Source: Flectonema sp. DT1601
Taxonomy: Eukaryota; Euglenozoa; Diplonemea; Diplonemida; Diplonemidae
Reading direction: 5' to 3'
DNA: 64,000 bases
NCBI GenBank assembly: GCA_964019425.1
Contig: OZ025818.1
Coordinates: forward strand, 868,001-932,000
Shown here piece by piece: positions 35,362 to 45,262 of this stretch (its first letter is position 1; every line of letters begins with the position of its first letter). The notes beneath the pieces are model-generated. The model had not been told where the DNA came from. It made no database searches and saw only the letters and a list, made by a program, of their open reading frames with translations. Position numbers and translations under genes: made by a program.

Positions 35362-35633
35362 CACTCTGAGAGGGATACCACTTATATGTGATTATTATAT
35401 ACGTCTTGAACTGAGTAAGTCAAATAGTGGTGGTAATTATTTGAGTGGTGCGTTGAGTTTTTTTTTTTTTTTAAAAGAATCTTTTGTACCTACCCTACAT
35501 ACCTATCTTTTTTGGGTAAAAAAAAAAAGTGATGTTGTGTTCACTTGCGCATAAAATATGTTTGTTATGGTAGCGTGGGAAAAAAAAAAACCTTTTTTTT
35601 CTCTTTTTTTTTATTTTTTGTAACCTACAAACC

Positions 35634-35745
35634 CGTTGTTCGGTAGAATTGTGGCAGCGTAACTAACCTATTCCTTTATTAGGATTTTGTACCTGGTTGC
35701 GCACAAAGCAAAACAAAAGTGTGAGTAAGAAAGTAAAAAAGTGAA
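35634..35745 (+). repeat. Dispersed repeat family C, copy C1
   Basis: GTTGTTCGGTAGAAT, CAGCGTAACTAACCT, TATTAGGATTT and CCTGGTTGCG occur in the same order at 51062-51150, with AAAGTGTGA-type sequence and an A-rich tail in both. The copies are about 85-90% alike by eye across some 85 nt. Confidence 0.7.
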
Positions 35746-36225
35746 GTTTGCTGCGATTCTCTTTTTTTTTTGAAGTGAATTTTATTATGGGAATTCCATA
35801 TTTCTATAATCATAATTATGAAGACAGTTTTTTTTTTTTTTTGTTTGAATTCACATGGAATTTAAGAAAAAATAACCACATCGTTGTGAAAGGTAACCCC
35901 AAACCAGCAGGTGACACCGTGAGCTATGCTACGTAGACGACAGTCTCGGTCATATATTTGCTTTATTTCCCTTTTTTTTGTTTTGTTTTCGTTTTTTTGA
36001 AACCATCTGATATGAGAGAACGAAAGAAAAAGAAAAAAAAAAAAGGAACATTGATAGGTTTAGTGTCGATCTCTCTTATCGTCAGTCACTTACTGAGCCT
36101 CATGACGCCTAAGTTAAGATCAGTAAATTATCTTTTACTTACCGTCCTCAATCACTTTTTCCGGTCTTTCCCGATTCTTCCGACAAGACAGAAATTCCAA
36201 TTTAACTTTATATATTAGCTGTACT

Positions 36226-36246
36226 TGTACCCCTTTAAAGGAGTAC
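36226..36246. repeat. Near-palindrome TGTACCCCTTTAAAGGAGTA, copy 2
   Basis: The same 20 nt as at 22681-22700, here extended by C so that GTACCCCTTTAAAGGAGTAC is self-complementary apart from one pair. Confidence 0.5.
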
Positions 36247-36754
36247 AGGTTTGATTTACTTTTTTGTGTTTGCCATATTACGCTGTTTTATTTTAGTTGT
36301 TTACTTTTTTTTCCCCCCGAGATTCATATCTTGTGGCCTTCTTGTTGACCTCGCCAGTAGTCATTCTCAATTGTGTGAGAGATATTATTAAAAAAAAAAA
36401 AAAACACACACACCTTCTGTATTCCTTCATTTTCTCTCCTTTTGAGGTTTTTATTTTTCAAATATATTTTATTGATTTGCATAGTGACAAAAGCAGCAAG
36501 CTTTTTGCCCTTCACGGTCACCGCGGTATCCCCAAAGGAATAGTTGATGTAAGCAAGTAATTTATAAATTTAAGTGAAACCAACACTCTGCCGTATTACA
36601 TTATACCCCTGGTTTTAGTTTCCCACAGGGCTCACGATTAATTCGTAATTGAATAACTCGATTCCGTACTTTCACTGAATGACAACACGGAAAAAAAGAG
36701 ATGTGTAATGCAGCTAAGTTAAGAAACATTTATTATAATGTAAAGTATTTACGT

Positions 36755-36822
36755 TAATTGCAGAGTGTATACCTACACTAACATTACCTTTAGTCAACAG
36801 TAATACATTTGTATTTTACGCC
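36755..36822 (+). repeat. Family A repeat, diverged fragment
   Basis: AGAGTGTATACCTACACTAA and ATACATTTGTATTTTACG align with 57048-57140 in the copy near 57 kb. It lacks the terminal CATTCAACCCC. Confidence 0.5.
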
Positions 36823-37404
36823 CTTTCCTCGCCATCATAGTATTGCCTCACGCGGGGGCCGTGATCTGAATAGGAATGGATTACTGTCTACGAGATAATT
36901 AGGGTACAGGCATATCCAAGGTGAAGGTAGATAGTCATCCGGTGTTCCCTTCTTATTGCGTGTTACGTGCTGAGTGACTAGACTTTCTTTTAACCTCAAA
37001 AAAAAGAAGGGAAAAAAAAAAAAATCGATTTATCCTTTTTTTTTTTTTTTTTTTTTTCTCCAAAAAAAATATTTACACTATTTCGGTGATTTCTTTTTCA
37101 GAAAGATGTCCCCCTCTACTTAAGGTTAGGGTCCTCGGACCTTTGAGCAACCACACGTGGTCGGTCTTGTGGGACTCGTCTTACGTAAATTATATTTACA
37201 CCACTCAGTGAATCTCTCTTCAGAAGGATCCTCTGTTGCTGTGAGTTACTCTCTTAGAGCACAGTGACGTTTTGGGTTGAATACCTAAGAACTTCTTGAA
37301 ATGATTTGTTGGTGATTTTTTTTTCCGAAACTTGTTTATTTTTTTTTGACTCTTTTGACTGTTTTTATTTATTTTATTTTATTTTTTTAATATTATCATA
37401 CTAG

Positions 37405-39286
37405 TGACATTATGGAATGAGATCCTCGGCGGATTCGATACGAAGATGGATGTACGGAGTAACCCCAGACAGTAAGACTGATTCTCCAAAACTACCATCG
37501 GTTGTTGAGAGCACTTTAATAAAAGAAGTAGCAAGAGCTAGCGTTGAAAGAGAAGCTTTAAGTGAAGAAGTCTTACGAGTTAGACTTGAGAATGAGATTC
37601 TTGAAGAGAGGGCAGTGGTAGCAGAATGCGTCATAAAATCTCACATGATGAGTGATAAATATGTTGCCTCTCCTTCTTATAGTACTAAGGTCTCATCACC
37701 AAGACAGAGTAGCAAACAACCACAACAGTCTCAGTATTGTAACCTTGATGAGGTGAATGAAAATATGATACACCATTCACAGAATAATAATCAAACTTCA
37801 GTAAGAGATGAGATACCGAGTCCTCGTGGTATCCAACAGCAACAACAGCAACAACAACAACAACAACAACAGCAACATCAACAACAACCAGTTTTTGTAA
37901 ATTCTAATAACAAAACCAACGCTAACGGCGTTGGTTATCAAATGTCTAACGACTCTCAGCAACAACAACAGTCGCAATCAATTCCACAACAACAATCACA
38001 TCACAACGTCAATAACGGTTCTGGTGGTTCGATGTTTCAAAATAATAATTTACAACCTCATTCTCCTGCTCAATCAGACCCAGGTGTGTATTTATGTTTA
38101 TTTACGAATTTGGGTCATAACCGGGGAAAAAAAAAAAAAAAAATAAATAAATAAAACAGAACTTGACTTACTAAAGAAGAAAGTAGCAGAACTCAGTCAA
38201 AATCAACGAGCAATAGCAGACTCTGATCTGGTAGCAGAACGACGACAAGGGTTGTTGGGGCTTAAGGAAGTAGAATTGCAGAGAGTTCGACAGGAACTCG
38301 GTCGTTGTGAAGCTGAACTCCAAGCCATGATAAGAAAGAATGCGATAATGGAGGGGGAGGTATGATTTTAAATTACTTTTAATCAAAACATTATTTCCAA
38401 TGATGATCTTCTTTTAGAATAACAAAACACTCACACAAAGTTATCAAAACTGGAGGCGTTTAAACGACAAACTGGAGATGACCACGATCGCATTCAAAGG
38501 CAACGCGCATCACTCGATGCTGACATCGACAAGTCTAACAGAAGGATATCTGACCTTGAATCAAACAACCACGACATGAAGTCTCGAATGTTGAGAGCTG
38601 AGGTATGCAAAATATTCTCCTTGAGATGAATGAGTTTGACGCATTCTCTTTTTTTAAAAAAAAAAACAAAAAAAAAAAAAAAAAAACAGGAACGATTTTC
38701 AACTCAGAAAAGCGAACTGGAAAGCACTGTTAGGAAATTAATGGGAAAATTAGAAGCTTCTGAGGTTAAGAACTCAGTTTTGTTAGCGCAGACAGAGATA
38801 TTTAAGGCTGAAGCTCAAAAGGGGGATCGATCAGACGAAGTCAAGGGTATCTTACGTGACTATGAGCGTAAATTGAAAGTTTACGAATCGGAAGCCAGAG
38901 AACCAACACCCGATCCTCAAAAAGACGCGGAGATTGTTTCACTTCGATCCGATAATAATTCTTTAAAACAAAAATTACAACTTTCGGAATTAGCCTGTCG
39001 TCGGTTGGAAGATCAGCTTTCTCAACAAGAAATAGTTCAGGAAGACCTAGTCAAGAGGGTTCGTTCGTTATTACGAAATGATTCTTCGAGTAGAAGTGAT
39101 TTGGAAGATGCCTTGAAATTAAAATCTGGAGAAGTCCATCGACTTGAAACTGAAATAAACCTACTTAACGCCAATCACAACAGAGCATGTGACAGCTATA
39201 GATCTCAACTCACGGGATTAGCTCATAAGTTGTCATCATCACCTCCGCGGATGAGAATGACACCACTTGCACCTCCTCCACCGTAG
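37405..39286 (+). CDS. Coiled-coil protein with polyglutamine tract (4 exons)
   Basis: Coding exons: 37417-38083, 38160-38359, 38441-38602, 38690-39286 (541 aa); the feature start includes the 12-nt leader after the acceptor AG at 37404. Residues 25-75 form a Glu-rich helix (LIKEVARASVEREALSEEVL). Residues about 140-160 are a Gln tract in a Gln/Asn-rich, probably disordered region. From about 223 on, all exons read as continuous coiled coil (LDLLKKKVAELSQNQ, LSKLEAFKRQTGDDHDRI, ERFSTQKSELESTVRKL), ending in a Pro-rich tail. Introns of 76-87 nt begin GTGTGT, GTATGA, GTATGC. The second uses an AAG acceptor at 38440 because the nearer TTTTAG breaks the frame. A structural, cytoskeletal or scaffold role is likely, but no specific family is recognised. 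ATG GAA TGA at 37412 overlaps the start codon. Confidence 0.8.
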
Positions 39287-39355
39287 ACTCTTATAAATAG
39301 CAGTGGTTCAGTCTCACATAGTTGACAGTTTGTTTTATTTTTTTTAAAACAATCG

Positions 39356-39833
39356 ACCCCCCCCTGCACCTCTCGTTGGTTTGCATACTTTAGACGTAAT
39401 CTCTAGTCACGAAGAAATATTATATTAAATAGATATCAACTTGTTATGGAAATGTCAACAGGGACGCCATCCTTCCAGCTCTTAACAGATTAACATATTT
39501 CAAACAAAAGTACTTGATACCTAAAACTCGTTGCTGTTTTTACATTGTCAAAGTTTGACTCTCCACCTCTAACTGACTTCTACACCATAACTGATGATGA
39601 GTGAATAGAGGTAAAGAGGTATATGGATTACTCTTGAAACCTAAATAGTTACTTTAAAAGGATAAGTTAAGCATCACCATAGTCACTGTATCCTTAACAG
39701 ATTGTTACATTATCGGTTTTATGTTAATACGGTACGATCCAGTTTGGTGTACCCTCCACTTCCGTTGGTTGCATACTTTAGACGTAATCTCTAATCACAA
39801 AGAAATTTTATATTAAACTGATATGGTCAAGTT
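39356..39833 (+). repeat. Family A repeat, copy A2, inside 84-bp direct repeats
   Basis: The core 39445-39749 contains the family-A blocks (GACTTCTACACCATAACTGA through the AGTCACTGTATCCTTAACAG block) plus a 5' part, TACTTGATACCTAAAACTCG, that is shared with 56811-56890. It is bracketed by two copies of a local segment, 39356-39444 and 39750-39833, both containing TTGCATACTTTAGACGTAATC. The flanks are about 85% alike. Such long flanking duplications may be long target-site duplications, or the product of a tandem duplication. Confidence 0.75.
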
Positions 39834-40435
39834 AGCCAACGTGTGGTGGGAGTCTTGCTCTCAAAAAATAAGAATTTTTTTTTGTTTATTTATATTTTTT
39901 GAATGTATTTGTTCTGTACTTTTTTATTTTTTTTAATTTTATTTGTATTTTTAAAAAACTACAACGTATTCTCGGATTATATCTAAGTCTCATTATTTTT
40001 TCTTCCATTCCATTCCATTCCCTTTTTTTTTTTTTTTTTTGTCTTTTGCAAAGAACAAAAGGCATGCTAGCTGTCACCACGTACGGGGACGATCATGTTA
40101 ACTAAATGCCATATTGCTTTCTTTTTGGGTTAACGGCCCAAAAATACATCGAACCTGTGTGAGTTGGGGCTCTGACCTGCTGTGCCCTGGGGGTCCCCCT
40201 AATTACAAACTGTGATCCTTCCCTGGTTGAGAACCAACTAATCAGCCATTCCGGTGTATTCTGGAACACTGCGCTACTATTTTACTTCTTCTTAAAACAA
40301 AATTGACCGATGCATTCAAACGCATTCGTGTTGCAAGTGAAGTCTGGCTTCCCCTGTTTGTGATGCTTTGTTAGTTTTTTTTTTTATATTAATTTTCTTG
40401 CGCTCAACATGTGTTGTAAAAGCTAAAGAGAGTTT

Positions 40436-40510
40436 GACACCTCCTTTTGCTTTTTCTGTTTAAGTCGGTTCACAGTTTTCGTGACACAAACAAACCATCG
40501 ACACGTGTAA
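40436..40510 (+). repeat. Dispersed repeat family D, copy D1
   Basis: ACCTCCTTTTGCTTTTTC, AAGTCGGTTCAC and TTTTCGTGACACAAACAAA recur in the same order at 48612-48690, there inside an intron. Nothing shows what it encodes. Confidence 0.65.
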
Positions 40511-41003
40511 TACGAATTTCTTGGTAGATTAGTGCTAAGCACTTGTTTTTCATTTCAAGCTTGAACGAAACCGAATTTGTGGCAATGTAGCGCAATACTC
40601 TTTACTCTGTAAGCTTATTTTCGGTTACCGTACGAGCAAAAAAAAAAAAAAAAAAACAAAGTGTGAGAATTATATAATGGGGTGCCGAATTATTTTTATT
40701 TTCTTTTCCTTCTATCGAATCGCCTTACAAAAAGGTTTTTATTTTATTGGACAACAACTAACTAATATGTGAATTAAAAATTAAAAAAAAAAAAAAAACT
40801 ATTTCATGATGGAGAATATCATGAAGTAGTAATTGTAGTCATCTTATCTTCCCTTTGTTCCTGGTTGCAATAAACAGGGCTTATTGGCTCGACCTTCCCT
40901 TCTCCTCTTTGATTCTTCTTTTTGGTCTAATTTCGTTGTCGCTTTCCGAATTCTCTTTCTGAGCAATGCGATGAAAAAAAAAAAAAAAAAAAAAAAAAAG
41001 AAA

Positions 41004-41065
41004 CTTTCATTAGCCTTATATTTTGTTGAACGCAGGCAGAAATAACGGCTTTCAATCTGAATAGT
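41004..41065 (+). repeat. Inverted-repeat/SINE-like element, copy B3 (internally deleted)
   Basis: TTAGCCTTATATTTTGTTGA, then ACGCAGGCAGAA, then directly CGGCTTTCAATCTGAATAG and TTTCTTCTCCGACTACGTCG, then an A run. It lacks the central GTCGTGACC block of copies B1 and B2. Confidence 0.65.
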
Positions 41066-41501
41066 TTCTTCTCCGACTACGTCGGTGCAAAAAAAAAAAA
41101 AAAAAAAATGATCGACAATACAGCGCCCTCCTATTCCTTTTTTTTTCTTTTTTTTTTTCCTTTCTTTTTTGAAAAAAATTGAAAAAAATAAAATAAAATC
41201 CTACTTTCCATTCATGACATAACCAGTAAAGCCTTCTGTACTTTGTTTTTTTTCTGTTGAGGCAGAGAGGTAGGACGTCAGGTCACGTTGCTTGAATTTG
41301 TATTCTCCTTCTTCAACGTGATCCCATTTTGTCATCCCGCCTCCCCCTCCATGTTGCAATCAAGAACAGGTTCAGTTGCCATGAACCCCTGTTATCATCT
41401 TGTTTGCAAACTCAATAATGTGTTAAATATCTGATGTTTTTATTTAGTCAGTTTCGTTCTTTGTCTTTTCTCGTTCCCTCATCCATTTCTTGTTGTTTAC
41501 A

Positions 41502-41502
41502 G

Positions 41503-41540
<38 letters not shown>
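41502..41540. repeat. (GTT)13 microsatellite
   Basis: About 13 uninterrupted GTT units in the intergenic region before the oxidoreductase gene, followed by T-rich DNA. Confidence 0.9.
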
Positions 41541-42147
41541 ATTGTTAATATCTTTTTTTTTTTTTTTTTAAATTTTTATATTCCTTCTTATTTTTTTTCT
41601 GAATAGATTATTGCTTTCGTGCAAAGAAGTCAATTTAAAAAAAAAAAAAAAAAAAATATAAAAAAAAACGGGGATCGAAAAAAAACAAAAAAAAAAAGAT
41701 TTTTCATATGTTTATACCAACCTTCTCTTTAAGTAGAAAAAGGGAATTTGAATTATTGTTTTTTTTTAAATGTGATTTGTGTTGTCCTTATGTGGCCTTT
41801 TAAAAAAAACTATTATTGTTTGTCGACCACCTTCAAACAGAAGCAAAAAAAAAAAAAAAAAAAAAGGAGGGGAATCTCCCCTTCTATTTTGATGCCTTAT
41901 TCTTTTACTTGTCATGTCACGTGACAGATTTCTGCCTGTTTTTAATCTTTTTTTTTCCTTCTTTTTTTTTTTCCTCTTCTTTGAACATGTAGCTGTATTA
42001 CAACTCTGGAAATGACTTCAGATCAGAAGTCTTCTTCTTTTTTCGATGGTCGGAAAAAAAAAAAATAAAAAGATAAAAAAAGGTTGTATTTTTTTCATTA
42101 CAACAAAAGCAACACACAAAATGGGTACGACTTCTCATCTCATCTCA

Positions 42148-42189
42148 TTTTTTTTTTTTTTTTTTTTTTGATGAGTGATACTGTATTAG
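42148..42189 (+). promoter_or_regulatory. Probable trans-splice acceptor of the oxidoreductase gene
   Basis: A 22-T run (42148-42169) is followed by a 20-nt spacer ending TATTAG at 42189. The start codon at 42276 is 86 nt downstream, with no ATG between. Confidence 0.45.
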
Positions 42190-42275
42190 CTGAAAAAAAA
42201 AAAAAAAAAAAAAATAACTATTATATAACCCTTACATTTTCTAAAAATAAGCACCAAAAAAAAACAACATCAACA

Positions 42276-43244
42276 ATGAGTCGAGCTATCGTAATGAAGG
42301 AGACAGGAGGTCCGGAAGTGTTAGTTTTGAGAGACGTCATAATGCCAATCCCAAGTGACACCCAAGTGAGGATTGAGGTTCATGCAGTTGGTGTTAATCC
42401 TGTAGAGACATACTGGAGATCAGGCACAGCGGGTAGAAATCCAAAGCTTCCATACACTCCTGGAAGGGATGCCTCGGGTATAGTTGATGCAATTGGTAAA
42501 AGTGTTGTTGGATTCAAGAAAGGAGACAGAGTATTTACAACAGGTGCTGCTACCGGTACTTATTCTCATCATTGCCTTGTCGACGTCAATGATATTCATC
42601 TCTTACCAAATGATGTCACTTTCGATGCTGGAGCTTCCCTTGGAACCCCAGCCCTAGCAGCATACAGAGCGGTATTCACTAGAGGTGAAGCAAAGTCTGG
42701 AGACAAAATTCTAATCCACGGAGCATCTGGTGGTGTTGGGCTAATTGCGATTCAACTTGCTAAGTCACACGGGATGACAGTTGTTGGTACAGCAGACAAT
42801 CAAAGAGGTGTTAACCTAATCAAGTCAGTTGGTTGTGATGAAGGCTTTATTCACAACAAGAAAGGTTACTTTGAAGATGTTAAGAAAAGCGGTCCTTACG
42901 ACCTTATCGTTGAAGTTATCGCAAATATCAATCTAGCCAACGACTTGTCAGCTGTCGCCAAGAACGGAAAAGTTGTAATCGTAGGATCACGTGGTGAAGT
43001 AAAAATCAATCCTAGAGACATAATGGTTAAAGAAGTAGACGTACGAGGATTGTTTTTAACTGCGCAAACACTCACACAAAAACGACAGGCAGTAGCAAAA
43101 CTAACTGCTGGCCTCTCTCAAGGAACAATCAAACCAGTAGTGTCGGAGGTACTGGCACTTGATCAAGCTGCCAGAGCCCATGTTCGTGTGATTGAACGTG
43201 AGGAGGGAATCATCGGTAAAATTATTTTACGTCCAAAGCTGTAG
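42276..43244 (+). CDS. Zinc-free quinone oxidoreductase (zeta-crystallin-like)
   Basis: 322 aa, no introns. Medium-chain dehydrogenase/reductase of the quinone oxidoreductase group, expected to reduce quinones or related enones with NADPH in the cytosol. The N-terminal GroES-like half shows VGVNPVETYWRSG and LPYTPGRDASGIV; the Rossmann half has the dinucleotide loop GASGGVG (from 149) and AIQLAKSHGMTVVGTA. Structural-zinc cysteines of alcohol dehydrogenases are absent, as in zeta-crystallin (human CRYZ is about 329 aa). The start is the ATG at 42276; the frame stays open 64 codons upstream, but through poly-Phe/poly-Lys from T and A runs that include the acceptor tract, and its first codon there is TTG. 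Confidence 0.92.
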   Translation: MSRAIVMKETGGPEVLVLRDVIMPIPSDTQVRIEVHAVGVNPVETYWRSGTAGRNPKLPYTPGRDASGIVDAIGKSVVGFKKGDRVFTTGAATGTYSHHCLVDVNDIHLLPNDVTFDAGASLGTPALAAYRAVFTRGEAKSGDKILIHGASGGVGLIAIQLAKSHGMTVVGTADNQRGVNLIKSVGCDEGFIHNKKGYFEDVKKSGPYDLIVEVIANINLANDLSAVAKNGKVVIVGSRGEVKINPRDIMVKEVDVRGLFLTAQTLTQKRQAVAKLTAGLSQGTIKPVVSEVLALDQAARAHVRVIEREEGIIGKIILRPKL

Positions 43245-43364
43245 AACACATCAACTGATGTCGTAGTTTAACAATCTACCTGAAGTAGTACCCTCAGTTA
43301 TATCATGTGTTATACTATTAATCGACCTGACAGTGCGATGCTTACTATGTACTGTCGAGAACAA

Positions 43365-43395
<31 letters not shown>

Positions 43396-43856
43396 TGCAC
43401 TGTTACGGCAAAAACAAAAAAAATTGATGCCGAAAAAAAGGAAAAGGGAATAGGGAGATGACTTGAAGATTGACAGGGTGAAAAGCCCCGATGCGCGTTA
43501 AGGTTCCCACCCAGTGAATCGGAAGAAAATGTGCACATACGAAGTTATGCCCAGGTAATACTTGGATCCCCTGCTAAGTTTGGCGTTCTTGCGAATGCAA
43601 GGGGCTTACTCTTACTTTCTCACAGTAGTAAAATTATTTTAGGGGGAAAAAAAAAAAAACGTTTGAAAAAAAAAAAAAAAAAAAAAAAGAAAAATACTTT
43701 GTGAGAAACGATTACTACAAAGAAAATAACACTATTTTCGTATAACCTTTTTTTTTTTTTCCACTAACGAAGTCTATCCAAGATTGTAATTTCAAAGTTT
43801 ACCAACACACACACACAGACCTTATAAAAAAAGAAGAAAAAAAAAAAAAAAAAAAA

Positions 43857-44867
43857 ATGCTTAGAGCCACATCGTGTCGGCTCTCAAGTATCGCCTTTGA
43901 ATTGGGCAGGTTAGTCGAAAGCTGCGGAGGAAACCACGCAATGCAGAAGACATATAAATCGCTCCTTGAAGATAACAAAAATGGATGGAAAACTGTCAGA
44001 ATGCATCAGTTCAAAGAGACAGATGACACTAGAATTTTGGCACCGAGGTTAATTGGTTTAGACGTTGAGATGGTTGAGTGTAGAAATACAAAAAAAAAAT
44101 TACCAATACTGGCAGCAATGGAAGAAAGCATTTGGTATGATGGTAGTTTTCACAGATACCAGACAGAATGGAAGGTTAGCAACCCTGATGTTAAACTCGA
44201 TAATGAAAATTTTGATTGGAAAACAAGCACACATGGAGTCACCTGTGATTCCTACCACGGCACGCCTAAGTCGGAGATGACTACACTCCCACAAATTCAA
44301 GATCAAATTAGCAATGTTCTCAGTCATCCTAATTCTGTTCTAATTGGTCACATGCTCTGTAACGACTTAACGTCTTTACAAATGTGCGGAGTTGCCCTCC
44401 GTTCAAAGGTAATCGACACAGCGTTTTTGTTCCCAGCAAAAAGCAATGGTGGTGCTCAAAGTCTTCGACATATTGCGAGGCAACTATTGCCTGAAGGGGA
44501 CCTTAAAGCGAAGCTTCTCGCAAATGGTCACCACGATCCGCTGATAGATAGTCAGGCTGTTATACAAATTATTGAAAACATGATATCAATCCCAGGAGCA
44601 CTCTTACCAGCTCCCGAAGTACAAACGAGCAGTGAAACTCTGGGGGTGTTTATTATACCGAGTGAACAGATGTTTCTATTTATAGGAAAGGGAGGAAAGA
44701 ATTTCAAAGAGATTCGTGAAAGGACCGGAAGCATATGCTCCATCAGCACAACTTACATTCCGATGAAGCAAATCCGTCTTTTATATGTCGAATCAATTAA
44801 CCCTATCAGTCATGAAGACGCAGTAGACATGCTTAGACAAGTCTCAAATGACTTAATTCAGTTGTAG
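43857..44867 (+). CDS. DEDDh 3'-5' exonuclease fused to a KH domain
   Basis: 336 aa, no introns. The exonuclease domain has all acidic residues of the DEDDh (RNase T/REX) group: D69 and E71 in LIGLDVEMVE, D170 in CNDL, H226 and D231 in HHDPLID. C-terminal to it, residues about 262-335 form a KH domain with a GKGG loop at 277-280 (FIGKGGKNFKEIRERTGS). The pairing suggests an RNA exonuclease that brings its own RNA-binding domain; REX1/REXO-like ribosomal or snRNA trimming is a reasonable guess. The start is the first ATG after an ACACACAG acceptor at 43818, downstream of a T13 tract. The N-terminal 40 residues could be a targeting or regulatory segment (RATSCRLSSIAFELGRL); mitochondrial import is possible but unproven. 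Confidence 0.85.
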   Translation: MLRATSCRLSSIAFELGRLVESCGGNHAMQKTYKSLLEDNKNGWKTVRMHQFKETDDTRILAPRLIGLDVEMVECRNTKKKLPILAAMEESIWYDGSFHRYQTEWKVSNPDVKLDNENFDWKTSTHGVTCDSYHGTPKSEMTTLPQIQDQISNVLSHPNSVLIGHMLCNDLTSLQMCGVALRSKVIDTAFLFPAKSNGGAQSLRHIARQLLPEGDLKAKLLANGHHDPLIDSQAVIQIIENMISIPGALLPAPEVQTSSETLGVFIIPSEQMFLFIGKGGKNFKEIRERTGSICSISTTYIPMKQIRLLYVESINPISHEDAVDMLRQVSNDLIQL

Positions 44868-45210
44868 CTGTAATATTGTATCTGTTCGCAAATTTGTGTT
44901 TGCTACTCGGTATCATTAAATTAAAAAAAAAAAAAAAAAAAAACCAACCACAACAACTATTGTTGCGGATCTCTTTAATCACATCGCACGTCGTGTGAGC
45001 GTCAGTGAGGGGTTTTTTTTTTTTTTTTTTTTTTTTTTTTGCCATTCTATGGTTTTTAGGACGACGCTAAAACACACCATTCACATAGCAGGAATAATAA
45101 TGTGATTTTGTGAAGATGACGTATCTAACCCGAGTGATTGCGTCGATCCGAGTTAACTTCTTCTTTTAGTCATTGTGTGTGTTGTTGATGTTAACTTGTT
45201 TTAATACTTG

Positions 45211-45222
45211 TCTCCCTCGCAG
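45211..45222 (+). promoter_or_regulatory. Probable trans-splice acceptor of the GST gene
   Basis: TCTCCCTCGCAG ends at 45222, a mixed C/T tract rather than pure T. The start codon at 45263 is 40 nt downstream. Confidence 0.45.
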
Positions 45223-45262
45223 TGATTTCACCTACAAAAAACCCATCCCTTCACACTAAACA

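Larger units (their letters stand above)
35362..37404. other. 2-kb intergenic region with repeats
   Basis: No convincing gene. It contains family C (35634-35745), a near-palindrome (36226-36246), a fragment of family A (36755-36822) and a T-rich approach to the next gene's acceptor. A segment near 37208-37285 resembles one near 4030-4085. Confidence 0.6.

Noticed and set aside
38411-38417. TTTTAG as acceptor for the second intron of the coiled-coil gene
   Set aside because: Joining there shifts the frame and meets a stop. AAG at 38440 keeps a continuous coiled coil.
42084-42275. 64-residue N-terminal extension of the oxidoreductase
   Set aside because: It starts at TTG, runs through poly-Phe and poly-Lys, and includes the likely acceptor tract. 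Family members start at the equivalent of 42276.
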